Assembly (NCBI RefSeq): GCF_022835675.1
Contig: NZ_BQUT01000005.1
Span: 1-64,000, forward strand
DNA: 64,000 bases
Direction: 5' to 3'
Origin: Companilactobacillus sp. RD055328
GTDB taxonomy: Bacteria; Bacillota; Bacilli; Lactobacillales; Lactobacillaceae
Of the stretch, positions 45,227-53,489 are shown piece after piece. A model generated the notes under the pieces. It made no database searches, was not told the origin of the DNA, and was given only the letters and a program-made list of their open reading frames with translations. Every line of letters begins with the position of its first letter. Positions within the stretch are counted from its first letter, which is position 1. Made by a program: the position numbers and the translations under genes.

Positions 45227-45427
45227 ATGCCTAAGCAAAAAACACATCGCGCATCAGCAAAACGTTTTAAAAAGACTGCCAATGGTGGACTAAAGAGAGC
45301 TCATGCTTTTACAAGTCACCGTTTCCACGGAAAGACAGTTAAACAACGTCGTCAACTTAGAAAATCAGGAATGGTTTCTAACAGTGATATGAGACGTATC
45401 AGACAAATGTTGTCACAAGTTAAATAA
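45227..45427 (+). CDS. rpmI: 50S ribosomal protein L35
   Basis: A 66-residue basic protein starting [20 protein letters not shown], the L35 signature, and ending in [11 protein letters not shown]. It is 15 bases after infC with GGAGGTC as ribosome site. L35 is a late-assembling large-subunit protein. The gene order infC-rpmI-rplT is universal in Firmicutes. Confidence 0.97.
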   Translation: MPKQKTHRASAKRFKKTANGGLKRAHAFTSHRFHGKTVKQRRQLRKSGMVSNSDMRRIRQMLSQVK

Positions 45428-45480
45428 TAACGAAATACAAGATTGGTTCTTAACCAAAGTACAAAGAAGGAGGAATTACT

Positions 45481-45837
45481 ATGCCCCGTGTTAAAGGTGG
45501 AACAGTAACTCGCAAACGTCGTAAGAAGACATTAAAATTAGCCAAAGGATATCGTGGCTCAAAACATATTCAATTTAAAGCAGCTCATACTCAAATTATG
45601 AACTCATATGGTTACGCATTCCGTGACCGTCGTCAAAGAAAACGTGGTTTCCGTAAATTATGGATTGCTCGTATTAACGCAGCAGCACGTATGAACGATA
45701 TTAGTTATAGTAAATTAATGCACGGCTTAAAATTAGCTGGTGTTGATATCAACCGTAAAATGCTTGCTGATCTAGCATATACAGATGAAAAAGCATTTGC
45801 CGGACTAGTTGATACTGCCAAAAAAGCTTTGGCTTAA
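45481..45837 (+). CDS. rplT: 50S ribosomal protein L20
   Basis: A 118-residue basic protein, [20 protein letters not shown] onward, with [14 protein letters not shown] and the C-terminal globular part. It is needed early in 50S assembly and, in Bacillus, represses its own operon through the leader RNA. The gene is preceded by GAAGGAGGAATT, and the 53-base gap after rpmI contains a small hairpin TTGGTT-CTT-AACCAA. It is followed by a terminator. Confidence 0.97.
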   Translation: MPRVKGGTVTRKRRKKTLKLAKGYRGSKHIQFKAAHTQIMNSYGYAFRDRRQRKRGFRKLWIARINAAARMNDISYSKLMHGLKLAGVDINRKMLADLAYTDEKAFAGLVDTAKKALA

Positions 45838-45850
45838 TTCAGCGCACATT

Positions 45851-45885
45851 AACGTGATTTGGGAAAGCCAAATTGCGTTTTTTTA
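45851..45885 (+). terminator. rplT terminator
   Basis: AACGTGATTTGG pairs with CCAAATTGCGTT (12 pairs, two G-T) around GAAAG, then seven T. Confidence 0.82.
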
Positions 45886-45911
45886 TTAGATAATATAATG
45901 AGGATTTAAAC

Positions 45912-46430
45912 ATGGCTATAATACGACCAACTTATATGGTAAATAGTACATTCAACTTAAAACCAGAAAAGTTAAAATTAATGGGAATTACTCATATCTT
46001 AAGTGATTTGGATAACACGCTAATTCCTTGGAATTCTCCTGAAGCATCAGAAGAATTAAAACAGTGGCAAGCAGAATTGAAAAAATATCATATTGAATTA
46101 ATTGTCGTTTCGAATAATAGCTACGATCGAATTCATGAAGCGGTTGTTGATATGGATGTTAAAATTATTGCCAGAGCTAAGAAACCATTGCCTTTTGCAA
46201 TTCGAAGCTTTGTTAATATGAGTAGTGTCTCTAAAGAACGTGTTTTATTTGTGGGAGACCAATTACTAACTGATGTTATTGCTGGTAATTTATCAGGAGT
46301 TCGTACAGTAATGGTTAAACCATTAGTAGATACAGACTTGAAGAAAACTCGTTTTAATAGATTTTTTGAACGTCCTATCTTAAAATTAATCAATAGAATT
46401 TATAAGCAGACCTGGAAGGATAGTATCTAA
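45912..46430 (+). CDS. yqeG: YqeG-family HAD phosphatase
   Basis: A 172-residue HAD-IIIA phosphatase. Motif I is LSDLDNTLIPW (nucleophile Asp near residue 31), motif II VVSNNS and motif IV GDQLLTDVIAGN. Related to phosphatidylglycerophosphate phosphatases (GEP4) but usually annotated as YqeG; the substrate here is not established. It starts the cluster yqeG-yqeH-yhbY-nadD-yqeK-rsfS-yqeM; its TAA stop is followed immediately by the yqeH TTG. Confidence 0.9.
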   Translation: MAIIRPTYMVNSTFNLKPEKLKLMGITHILSDLDNTLIPWNSPEASEELKQWQAELKKYHIELIVVSNNSYDRIHEAVVDMDVKIIARAKKPLPFAIRSFVNMSSVSKERVLFVGDQLLTDVIAGNLSGVRTVMVKPLVDTDLKKTRFNRFFERPILKLINRIYKQTWKDSI

Positions 46431-47546
46431 TTGGATAATAATCAAGATCTATACTGTGTTGGTTGTGGTGCAAAACTACAAACTACTGATAAAAAGAAAG
46501 CAGGCTTTTTGCCAGAAAACACATTAAATAAATATCTAGAATCAGATGAACAGGAACTATACTGTCAAAGATGTTTCCGTTTAAGAAATTATAACGATAT
46601 TATGGATGTCGATATGGAAGATTCCGAATTTATCGATATTTTAAATAAGATTAGTGACGAAGATGCACTAGTCGTTAATTTAATTGATATTTTTGATTAT
46701 AACGGGAGTGTTATCCCTGGAATACATAGATTTATTGGTAATAATGAAATGATTCTAGTTGCTAACAAAGAGGATCTTTTACCTAAATCTGTTAACCGCG
46801 ATAAGTTAAAACGTTGGTTCCATAAAGAAGCTCAAAAAGATGGGTTGAACCCAGTCGATGAGATTCTTATTTCTGCTAAGAAGAATACGAACTTAGATGA
46901 CTTATTAACTATGATAAATAAGCATCGTGGTAAAAAAGATGTATATATTGTTGGAACAACTAACGTTGGTAAATCAACATTAGTTAATTCAATAATTTCA
47001 ATGAGTTCTGATATTAAGAATCTTGTTACTACTTCTAGATTCCCAGGAACTACATTAGATCGCATTGAAATTCCTCTAGACGATGGGGCAATGATGATTG
47101 ATACTCCAGGTATTATTCATCGTTATCAATTGGCACATTTCTTGAATGAAAAAGAACTAAAAGAAGTTACTCCTAGTTCTGAAATTAAGCCTAAAGTTTA
47201 CCAACTTCGTGGTTTACAAACACTATTTATCGCTGGTTTAGCACGTATAGATTTTGTTGATGATATTAAGACGAATGCATTTGTGTATGTTGATAATAAT
47301 TTGTTAATTCACCGTACTAAATTAGAAAAAGCCGACGAATTCTACGAAAAACATCAAGGCGATATACTTAATCCGCCATTTGAGCCAGGAACTTTACCGG
47401 AGATGAATCCAGTTAAATTCACGATTACTGAGAAGTCAGATATTGTTATTGCTGGTCTAGGATGGGTAACAGTTCAACCGGGAATCACTATTAAAGCTTA
47501 TGCACCAAAAGGTGTCGAAATCACTTTAAGAAAGGCGATTGTTTAA
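46431..47546 (+). CDS. yqeH: ribosome biogenesis GTPase YqeH (TTG start)
   Basis: A 371-residue circularly permuted GTPase needed for 30S assembly. An N-terminal zinc finger (C9, C12, C45, C48) precedes the GTPase motifs in permuted order: ANKEDLL (G4), ISAKKN (G5), VGTTNVGKSTLVN (G1 P-loop), TTSRFPGTTLD (G2) and DTPGI (G3). The start is TTG directly after the yqeG stop, with GGAAGGA eleven bases upstream. It overlaps yhbY by one base. Confidence 0.94.
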   Translation: MDNNQDLYCVGCGAKLQTTDKKKAGFLPENTLNKYLESDEQELYCQRCFRLRNYNDIMDVDMEDSEFIDILNKISDEDALVVNLIDIFDYNGSVIPGIHRFIGNNEMILVANKEDLLPKSVNRDKLKRWFHKEAQKDGLNPVDEILISAKKNTNLDDLLTMINKHRGKKDVYIVGTTNVGKSTLVNSIISMSSDIKNLVTTSRFPGTTLDRIEIPLDDGAMMIDTPGIIHRYQLAHFLNEKELKEVTPSSEIKPKVYQLRGLQTLFIAGLARIDFVDDIKTNAFVYVDNNLLIHRTKLEKADEFYEKHQGDILNPPFEPGTLPEMNPVKFTITEKSDIVIAGLGWVTVQPGITIKAYAPKGVEITLRKAIV

Positions 47547-47860
47547 TGGTATTTAAAACAAAACAAAGAAAATTTTTGATGAGTAAAGCGCAAACTATGA
47601 AACCAATTATGCAAATTGGTAAACAAGGAACTACAGAAACAGTTCTTCAACAATTAGTAGAATTGATAAATAAACGTGAACTAATCAAGATTACTTTATT
47701 ACAAAATACAGATACAACTGGAGAAGACTTCATTAATGAAGTAGTTCAATTTGATCCAGCAATTAAACCAGTTCAAACAATTGGTTCGAAAGTGATTTTA
47801 TACAAAAAATCACCTAAAGAATCACATAGAAGAATTTCTGTAGAATTAGAAAAACTATAA
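47546..47860 (+). CDS. yhbY: CRM-domain RNA-binding protein YhbY
   Basis: A 104-residue CRM-domain protein bound to pre-50S ribosomes in E. coli. The pattern is RKFLMSKAQTMKPIMQIGKQGTTETVLQQL (with the GxxG-type loop IGKQG), KINKRELIKITLL-like and IGSKVILYKKS. Length is standard. The start codon overlaps the yqeH stop (TAATG). Confidence 0.93.
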   Translation: MVFKTKQRKFLMSKAQTMKPIMQIGKQGTTETVLQQLVELINKRELIKITLLQNTDTTGEDFINEVVQFDPAIKPVQTIGSKVILYKKSPKESHRRISVELEKL

Positions 47861-47874
47861 AAGAGGTCAGATTC

Positions 47875-48501
47875 ATGTCTTCAGTTATAACTTCTCAAAA
47901 AACTCAAAGTCAAACTATAAATAACAATCATAAGAAATCAATTGGAATATTAGGAGGAACGTTTAATCCTCCACATATTGCTCATTTAGTGATGGCACAA
48001 CAAGTGCTAGATCAATTGTCACTGGATGAAATTTGGTTTATTCCTGACAATATTCCACCCCACGTTGATAGAAAAGATGCAATCGATGCGATTCATCGTG
48101 TGGAAATGGTAAGGTTGGCAATTGAAGATAATCCACAATTTAAGTTAGATTTAACGGAGATTAATCGAGGTGGAGTTAGTTATACTTTTGATACGATGAA
48201 ACTCTTAAAAAAAGCTAATCCCGATGTTGATTTTTACTTCATAATGGGTGGTGATATGGTCGAATATTTACCAACATGGAATCACATTGATGAACTTACG
48301 AAATTAGTTCAATTCGTTGGAGTATGTCGTCCAGGATTTGAACAAGATTCGAAATATCCTGTTATTTGGGTTAATTCACCACTTTTAAACATTAGTTCAA
48401 CAGATATTAGAAACAAACTGAATGCAAATCATACTATTAAGTATTTAGTTCCTAACAAGGTTGAAGAATATATCAAACAAGAAGGACTCTATCATGACTA
48501 A
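47875..48501 (+). CDS. nadD: nicotinate-nucleotide adenylyltransferase
   Basis: Makes nicotinate adenine dinucleotide from NaMN and ATP in NAD synthesis. The 208-residue protein has GILGGTFNPPHIAHLVMAQQ (the HxGH-type motif as HIAH) near residue 25 and ISSTDIRNKL at the end of the core. It has about 20 extra polar residues at the N-terminus (SSVITSQKTQSQTINNNHKK). No better internal start is seen: AAGAGGTCAGATTC precedes this ATG. The last 8 bases overlap yqeK. Confidence 0.94.
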   Translation: MSSVITSQKTQSQTINNNHKKSIGILGGTFNPPHIAHLVMAQQVLDQLSLDEIWFIPDNIPPHVDRKDAIDAIHRVEMVRLAIEDNPQFKLDLTEINRGGVSYTFDTMKLLKKANPDVDFYFIMGGDMVEYLPTWNHIDELTKLVQFVGVCRPGFEQDSKYPVIWVNSPLLNISSTDIRNKLNANHTIKYLVPNKVEEYIKQEGLYHD

Positions 48502-49084
48502 TACTTACAATAAATTGAATTATAATCGTGATTTTTTAATTGAAAAACTTCAAGAAAATCTTGACGATAAGCGTTTTAATCATTGTTTAAGAGTAGAGAA
48601 GAAATCTCTTGAGTTGGCACGTCGATTCAATGTTGATGAGAGTCGTGCGACATTAGCTGGGTTAATACATGATTATTGTAAGCAAATGCCTGATGCAAAA
48701 TTTATTGATGCAATTTATATATATAATTTAGATCAAGATCTTTTGAACTATGGTAATGGCATTTGGCATGGTAGTGTCGGTGCAGAGATTATCCGTGAAG
48801 AATTACAAGTCAATGATGAAATTGTTTTGAATGCGATTCGTAAGCATACTATTGCAGATCCTTATATGAATGATATTGACAAAATATTATTTATATCTGA
48901 TTTTATTGAAGATGCTAGAGATTTTCCTGAAGTTCGAGCTGCACGTCAATTGGCGGAAGAATCTCTTGATAAGACAGTTGCATTTGAAATTGAGCATACA
49001 TTGAAGTATTTAATAGATAATAAAAAGAAGATTTATCCCAAAATGTTAAATAGTTACAATAAATGGGTAATAGAGGAGAATTAA
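48494..49084 (+). CDS. yqeK: YqeK family Ap4A hydrolase / HD-domain phosphohydrolase
   Basis: A 196-residue HD-domain protein. Metal-binding residues appear as RFNHCLRVEKKSLELARRF, AGLIHDYCKQMP (HD), GSVGAEIIREEL, IRKHTIADP and DFIEDAR. YqeK proteins hydrolyse diadenosine tetraphosphate symmetrically. The start is ATG at 48494, inside the end of nadD, with AAGGA upstream; the earlier in-frame ATG at 48461 has no ribosome site. Confidence 0.92.
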   Translation: MTNTYNKLNYNRDFLIEKLQENLDDKRFNHCLRVEKKSLELARRFNVDESRATLAGLIHDYCKQMPDAKFIDAIYIYNLDQDLLNYGNGIWHGSVGAEIIREELQVNDEIVLNAIRKHTIADPYMNDIDKILFISDFIEDARDFPEVRAARQLAEESLDKTVAFEIEHTLKYLIDNKKKIYPKMLNSYNKWVIEEN

Positions 49085-49085
49085 T

Positions 49086-49442
49086 TTGGACTCACTTAAG
49101 TTAACGCAAATCGCTGTTGAAGCAGCAGATGATAAGCATGCTAATAATATAAAAGTTTTAGATATCCAAGAAATGTCAATTGTAGCCGACTATTTTGTCA
49201 TTATGGACGCTAGTTCATCACGACAAGTAGAAGCAATTGTTAATGAAATCGAAGATCAAGTAGAAGCTAACGGTGGTCAAATCGGTCACAAAGAAGGTAA
49301 TAAGAATTCTAGCTGGATTCTACTTGATATCGGAGATGTAATTATTCATGTCTTTTTAAATGAAGAACGTGAATTCTATAATCTAGAAAAACTTTGGTCA
49401 GACGCTAAAGAAGTTGATATAACAAAGTGGACTAAAGCATAA
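49086..49442 (+). CDS. rsfS: ribosomal silencing factor RsfS (TTG start)
   Basis: A 118-residue protein that binds L14 on the large subunit and blocks subunit joining in starvation. The pattern IKVLDIQEMSIVADYFVIMDASSSRQVEAIV and GNKNSSWILLDIGDVIIHVFLNEEREFYNLEKLW is diagnostic. The start is TTG behind GAGGAGAATTAA. Its stop overlaps the next ATG (TAATG). Confidence 0.95.
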   Translation: MDSLKLTQIAVEAADDKHANNIKVLDIQEMSIVADYFVIMDASSSRQVEAIVNEIEDQVEANGGQIGHKEGNKNSSWILLDIGDVIIHVFLNEEREFYNLEKLWSDAKEVDITKWTKA

Positions 49443-50170
49443 TGATTTATTCTAAATTTGCTGAAATTTACAATGAATTGATGGATGATTCTCTTTATTC
49501 AAGATGGCAATCATATGTACAACAACGTACTTCTAAAGGTAAATTATTAGAATTAGCCTGTGGAACCGGTGACCTCGCTATCTTATTAAAACAATCTGGT
49601 TATGACGTAACAGCCACTGATTTATCAATGGAAATGTTAGAGATTGCTGCCGAAAAAATTGAAACTAATCATTTAAACTTCGAGTTAGGGCAAATGAACA
49701 TGCTAGATTTAAGCGGTGTTGATAAATTCGATACTATTACTTGTTTTGATGATTCGATTTGTTATTTGACTGATGAAAGTCAATTGCAATTAGCTTTTGA
49801 TGAAGCGTTTGAACATTTAAATACTGGTGGTAAATACTTATTTGATGCTCATTCTTTATATCAGATGGATGAAGTATTTCCAGGATATATGTTTAATTTC
49901 AAAAATGAAGAGAATGCATTTATGTGGAGTAGTTATGAAGGTGAAGAAGTTCATAGTGTAGAACACGATTTAACATTCTTTACCTTTAATGAAAAAACAA
50001 ATTCTTACGATGTAACTGAAGAGCTTCATCATGAAAGAACTTATGACATAGACGTCTACATTAAAAGATTAGAGAAGTCAGGTTTTAGTAATATAAAAGT
50101 TACTGCTAATTTTGGAGATTCAGAGGTATCTGAAACTGTTGATCGTTGGTTTTTTGAATGCACTAAATAG
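49442..50170 (+). CDS. class I SAM-dependent methyltransferase (YqeM)
   Basis: A 242-residue methyltransferase with motif I LLELACGTGDLAILL near residue 36, motif II VTATDLSMEMLEIA, and GVDKFDTITCFDDSICYL as motif IV/post region. It is the YqeM protein of the conserved yqe cluster; its substrate is unknown. It starts by one-base overlap with rsfS and ends 8 bases before tmcAL. Confidence 0.87.
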   Translation: MIYSKFAEIYNELMDDSLYSRWQSYVQQRTSKGKLLELACGTGDLAILLKQSGYDVTATDLSMEMLEIAAEKIETNHLNFELGQMNMLDLSGVDKFDTITCFDDSICYLTDESQLQLAFDEAFEHLNTGGKYLFDAHSLYQMDEVFPGYMFNFKNEENAFMWSSYEGEEVHSVEHDLTFFTFNEKTNSYDVTEELHHERTYDIDVYIKRLEKSGFSNIKVTANFGDSEVSETVDRWFFECTK

Positions 50171-50178
50171 GTGATGAA

Positions 50179-51303
50179 ATGAAAGTTTGTGGAATAGTTG
50201 CAGAATTTAATCCTCTTCATAATGGCCATAAGTATTTAATAGATCAGGTAAGAGCTCAGCTTAATCCTGATTTTTTGATTGTTGTAATGTCTGGTAATTA
50301 TGTACAAAGAGGCGAAGTTGCATGCTTTGATAAGTGGAATAGATCTAAGATGGCATTAGATATGGGAGTAGATTTAATTATTGAATTACCATTTCAATAT
50401 GCTACTGCTGCAGTAGAGATATTTGCTCAAGGAGCAGTTGAGATTCTCAATGAATTGAAATGTGATTATATTGCTTTTGGAACTGAAGATGCCGGGTTTA
50501 ACTATCTGGCAGCGGCACAACAAAGTATTGATAATATGTCTGAAATTGCTGAATTAAAAGACTACTCAAAATCATATGCCACTCAGTTAAACGAGTTTAT
50601 GATGGAAGAATTAGGATTGGTTATCAATAATCCTAATCAGATGCTAGGTTTTAATTATGCGTTACAGATAGTAAAGAATAATTATTCGATGAAAATATTC
50701 CCAATTGATCGTATGAATGTTACACATGATTCTACAAATGTTGTGGGTAACATTGCCAGTGCTAGTAAGATTCGCAATGAACTAATTGCGGGGAATGATA
50801 TTAGTAATCTAGTACCAATGAAATTAACTAATCATTTACAAGTAAGTAAAGAAGAGATGTTTAGTTTATTGAAGTATAGAGTAATAACAAGTAGTGCTGT
50901 TGAATTGTCTAATATTTATCAGATGGTTGAAGGACTAGAGAACCGACTTAAAGATGTCGTAATGGAATCAGATTCTATAGATGATTTATTAGAAAAATTA
51001 AAATCAAAACGTTATACATATGCTCGATTACGTCGATTAATGTTATATACTTTACTGAATGTTACAGAAGATGATATCAAACAATCGCAAAACTATTTAC
51101 ATATACTAGGGTTTAATGAACTAGGTAAAAAATATTTGAACCAAACAAAAAAGGATATGAACTTGCCAATTATAACTAAAGTATCTAAGCAAATAGGAGA
51201 TATTAATGGTGTAATGTATCTGCAAGTCAAAGTAGATAATTTTGTTAGTATATTTAATCATACAGAACAGAATTTCAAAAGAAATCCCGAAATGGAGTTA
51301 TAA
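50179..51303 (+). CDS. tmcAL: tRNA(Met) cytidine acetate ligase
   Basis: A 374-residue nucleotidyltransferase-fold enzyme (YlbM) that forms ac4C at position 34 of elongator tRNA-Met from acetate and ATP. The N-terminus MKVCGIVAEFNPLHNGHKYLI has the HxGH-type motif (HNGH). Following segments SGNYVQRGEVACFDKWNRSKMAL, IELPFQYATAAVEIFAQGAV and FGTEDAG are diagnostic. ATG behind GGTGATGAA. One base separates its stop from the next ATG. Confidence 0.93.
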   Translation: MKVCGIVAEFNPLHNGHKYLIDQVRAQLNPDFLIVVMSGNYVQRGEVACFDKWNRSKMALDMGVDLIIELPFQYATAAVEIFAQGAVEILNELKCDYIAFGTEDAGFNYLAAAQQSIDNMSEIAELKDYSKSYATQLNEFMMEELGLVINNPNQMLGFNYALQIVKNNYSMKIFPIDRMNVTHDSTNVVGNIASASKIRNELIAGNDISNLVPMKLTNHLQVSKEEMFSLLKYRVITSSAVELSNIYQMVEGLENRLKDVVMESDSIDDLLEKLKSKRYTYARLRRLMLYTLLNVTEDDIKQSQNYLHILGFNELGKKYLNQTKKDMNLPIITKVSKQIGDINGVMYLQVKVDNFVSIFNHTEQNFKRNPEMEL

Positions 51304-51304
51304 A

Positions 51305-51841
51305 ATGCTTATATTCAAGCTTGATGAATTACAAAAATTTAAAAATCATCCAACTGAATTCGATGAAGAATTAGACTTAACAGAAGATTTGAAAACACGT
51401 GACGATAGAATATTAGATGCATCACCAGTCAAAATCAAAGGGCATATTTTTTATGATAAAGGACTTTGGTATACAGACTTTGATGTGATATCAAAGGTAA
51501 CTGTTCCTTCAACACGTAGTCTTGAACCTGTAGAAATTGAAATATCTTCACATTTCACTGAGGCTTATCAAGAAGATCCTGATGAAGAATTAGAAGTTGA
51601 TGATGAGGAAATGGTAATGGAATTAGATGAGCAGGGTATTAATTTAGAACAAGCCGCTGCTGATAATTTATTATTGTCAATTCCAACACGAGTACTAACT
51701 AAAGAAGAGGCTGAAAGTGATTCTATGCCGCAAGGACAAAACTGGAAAGTTGTTTCTGAAGAAGAATACGAAGAAGCACAGGACAAACCAAAACCTAATC
51801 CAGAATTTGAAAAATTAAAAGACTTATTTAAGGACAAATGA
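51305..51841 (+). CDS. YceD family (DUF177) protein
   Basis: A 178-residue acidic protein of the YceD/DUF177 family, linked to 23S rRNA and 50S assembly in plants and bacteria. Family pattern: [46 protein letters not shown], then a very acidic stretch (EEEL-like, 95-115) and [10 protein letters not shown] near the end. In many Firmicutes rpmF (L32) follows directly; here a terminator and gnd follow instead. ATG at 51305 lies 1 base after the tmcAL stop. Confidence 0.88.
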   Translation: MLIFKLDELQKFKNHPTEFDEELDLTEDLKTRDDRILDASPVKIKGHIFYDKGLWYTDFDVISKVTVPSTRSLEPVEIEISSHFTEAYQEDPDEELEVDDEEMVMELDEQGINLEQAAADNLLLSIPTRVLTKEEAESDSMPQGQNWKVVSEEEYEEAQDKPKPNPEFEKLKDLFKDK

Positions 51842-51862
51842 TAACTCATTTGTCTTTTTTTT
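51831..51862 (+). terminator. terminator of the yqeG-yceD cluster
   Basis: GACAAATGA-TAAC-TCATTTGTC (51833-51854) followed by eight T. The yceD stop codon lies in the stem. Confidence 0.82.
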
Positions 51863-51902
51863 GTTATTATATACATATTCATTAAATGGAGGCACTTTTG
51901 AC

Positions 51903-53324
51903 ATGAACAAACCACAAATTGGTGTTATAGGAATGGCAGTCATGGGTAAAAACCTGGCTTTGAATATTGAAAGCCGCGGATATACTGTTGCCGTTTATAA
52001 CCGCACAGCTGCTAGAACTGAAACTATAATTAAAGAACATACAGATAAGAATCTGGTACCTAGTTATAAAATCAAAGATTTTGTAAATTCACTAGAAAAA
52101 CCAAGAAGAATCATTATGATGGTTCAAGCTGGTAAAGGTACAGATGCTGTTATCAATGAATTGTTGCCATTATTAGATAAAGGTGACGTATTAATTGATG
52201 GTGGGAATACATATTTTGAAGACACAATTAGAAGAAATGCTGAACTGGATAAATCAGGGATTAACTTTATTGGTATGGGTGTATCTGGTGGTGAATTAGG
52301 TGCATTACATGGACCATCAATGATGCCTGGTGGACAAAAAGAAGCTTATGATCTTGTGGCTCCTATATTAGAAGAAATGTCTGCCAAGGCTGAAGATGGC
52401 AAACCTTGTGTAACTTATATTGGGCCTAATGGTGCAGGACACTATGTAAAAATGGTTCATAATGGTATTGAATATGGAGACATGCAATTAATCGCTGAAA
52501 GTTATGCATTACTACGTGAAATATTTAATGGAGATTTGGATCAAATTTCTGATGTTTTCACTGAATGGAATAAGGGTGAACTATCAAGCTACTTAGTAGA
52601 AATAACTGCTGATATTTTAAAACGTCGTGATGACGAAGGTAGTGATGATTATATTGTTAATAAGATTCTCGACAAAGCAGGAAACAAAGGAACTGGTAAA
52701 TGGAGTTCACAAAGTGCTCTTGAACTAGGTGTTCCTCAATCTCTTATCACAGAAGCTGTTTATGGCCGTTATATTTCAACTTATAAAGATCAACGTGTAA
52801 AAGCTAGCAAGGTTCTTCCAACACCTGCAGCACACACTAATGATTTTGATAAAAAAGAGTTTGTTGAAAAAATCCGTGAAGCATTATACTTTAGTAAAAT
52901 TATGAGTTATGCTCAAGGATTTGCACAAATGGATGCAGCTTCTAAAAATTATGATTGGGACTTGGAATTTGGCGAAATAGCAAGTATCTGGCGTGAGGGA
53001 TGTATTATCCGTGCACAATTCTTACAAAAGATCACTGATGCCTATGATAAAGATGATCAATTAGACAATTTACTATTGAACGACTACTTTATGGATATTT
53101 GTAAGAATTATCAAGATTCTGTACGTGATGTTATTGCTTATGCAGTTAAGGCTGGTGTTCCTGTTCCTGGATTCATGGCTGCTATTTCATATTATGACTC
53201 ATACAGAAGTGAAGTACTTCCTGCCAACTTAATCCAAGCTCAACGTGATTACTTTGGTGCTCATACGTATGAAAGAACTGATAAAGAAGGAATTTTCCAC
53301 TATACATGGTATGAAGAACAATAA
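51903..53324 (+). CDS. gnd: 6-phosphogluconate dehydrogenase (decarboxylating)
   Basis: Oxidises 6-phosphogluconate to ribulose 5-phosphate and CO2 in the pentose phosphate/phosphoketolase route. The 473-residue protein has the NADP fold [15 protein letters not shown], the substrate loop [20 protein letters not shown], and catalytic [13 protein letters not shown] near residue 183. The C-terminal tail ends [18 protein letters not shown], as in full-length enzymes. ATG at 51903 follows GGAGGCACTTTTGAC; an in-frame ATG at 51861 is in the terminator tail. Single gene. Confidence 0.96.
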   Translation: MNKPQIGVIGMAVMGKNLALNIESRGYTVAVYNRTAARTETIIKEHTDKNLVPSYKIKDFVNSLEKPRRIIMMVQAGKGTDAVINELLPLLDKGDVLIDGGNTYFEDTIRRNAELDKSGINFIGMGVSGGELGALHGPSMMPGGQKEAYDLVAPILEEMSAKAEDGKPCVTYIGPNGAGHYVKMVHNGIEYGDMQLIAESYALLREIFNGDLDQISDVFTEWNKGELSSYLVEITADILKRRDDEGSDDYIVNKILDKAGNKGTGKWSSQSALELGVPQSLITEAVYGRYISTYKDQRVKASKVLPTPAAHTNDFDKKEFVEKIREALYFSKIMSYAQGFAQMDAASKNYDWDLEFGEIASIWREGCIIRAQFLQKITDAYDKDDQLDNLLLNDYFMDICKNYQDSVRDVIAYAVKAGVPVPGFMAAISYYDSYRSEVLPANLIQAQRDYFGAHTYERTDKEGIFHYTWYEEQ

Positions 53325-53332
53325 TAATACTC

Positions 53333-53370
53333 AAAAAGACATTTCTTATAAGAAATGTCTTTTTTTATTT
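53333..53370 (+). terminator. gnd terminator
   Basis: AAAAAGACATTTCTT pairs with AAGAAATGTCTTTTT (2-nt loop), then T residues. Confidence 0.87.
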
Positions 53371-53393
53371 ATAAAATAATAATGATGATTTTT

Positions 53394-53432
53394 TTGCAAG
53401 TGCTTTCAATGATGTTTATCTTATTATATAAT
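53394..53432 (+). promoter_or_regulatory. promoter with cre-like site, first LPXTG gene
   Basis: TTTCAA (53404-53409), 17 bp, consensus TATAAT (53427-53432). Overlapping the -35 is TTGCAAGTGCTTTCAA (53394-53409), which fits the CcpA consensus WTGNNARCGNWWWCAW at 15 of 16 positions. The single deviation is T for C in the central CG. If functional, it would give carbon catabolite repression. Confidence 0.5.
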
Positions 53433-53440
53433 TAACACTG

Positions 53441-53457
53441 ATAACCATATTGGTTAT
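53441..53457. promoter_or_regulatory. palindrome at the 5' end of the first LPXTG transcript
   Basis: ATAACCA-TAT-TGGTTAT is a perfect 7+7 bp inverted repeat just after the predicted transcription start. It could be an operator or a small 5' hairpin in the mRNA. Confidence 0.4.
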
Positions 53458-53489
53458 TTATCTAATTTATACTCGGGGGGGATATAAAT

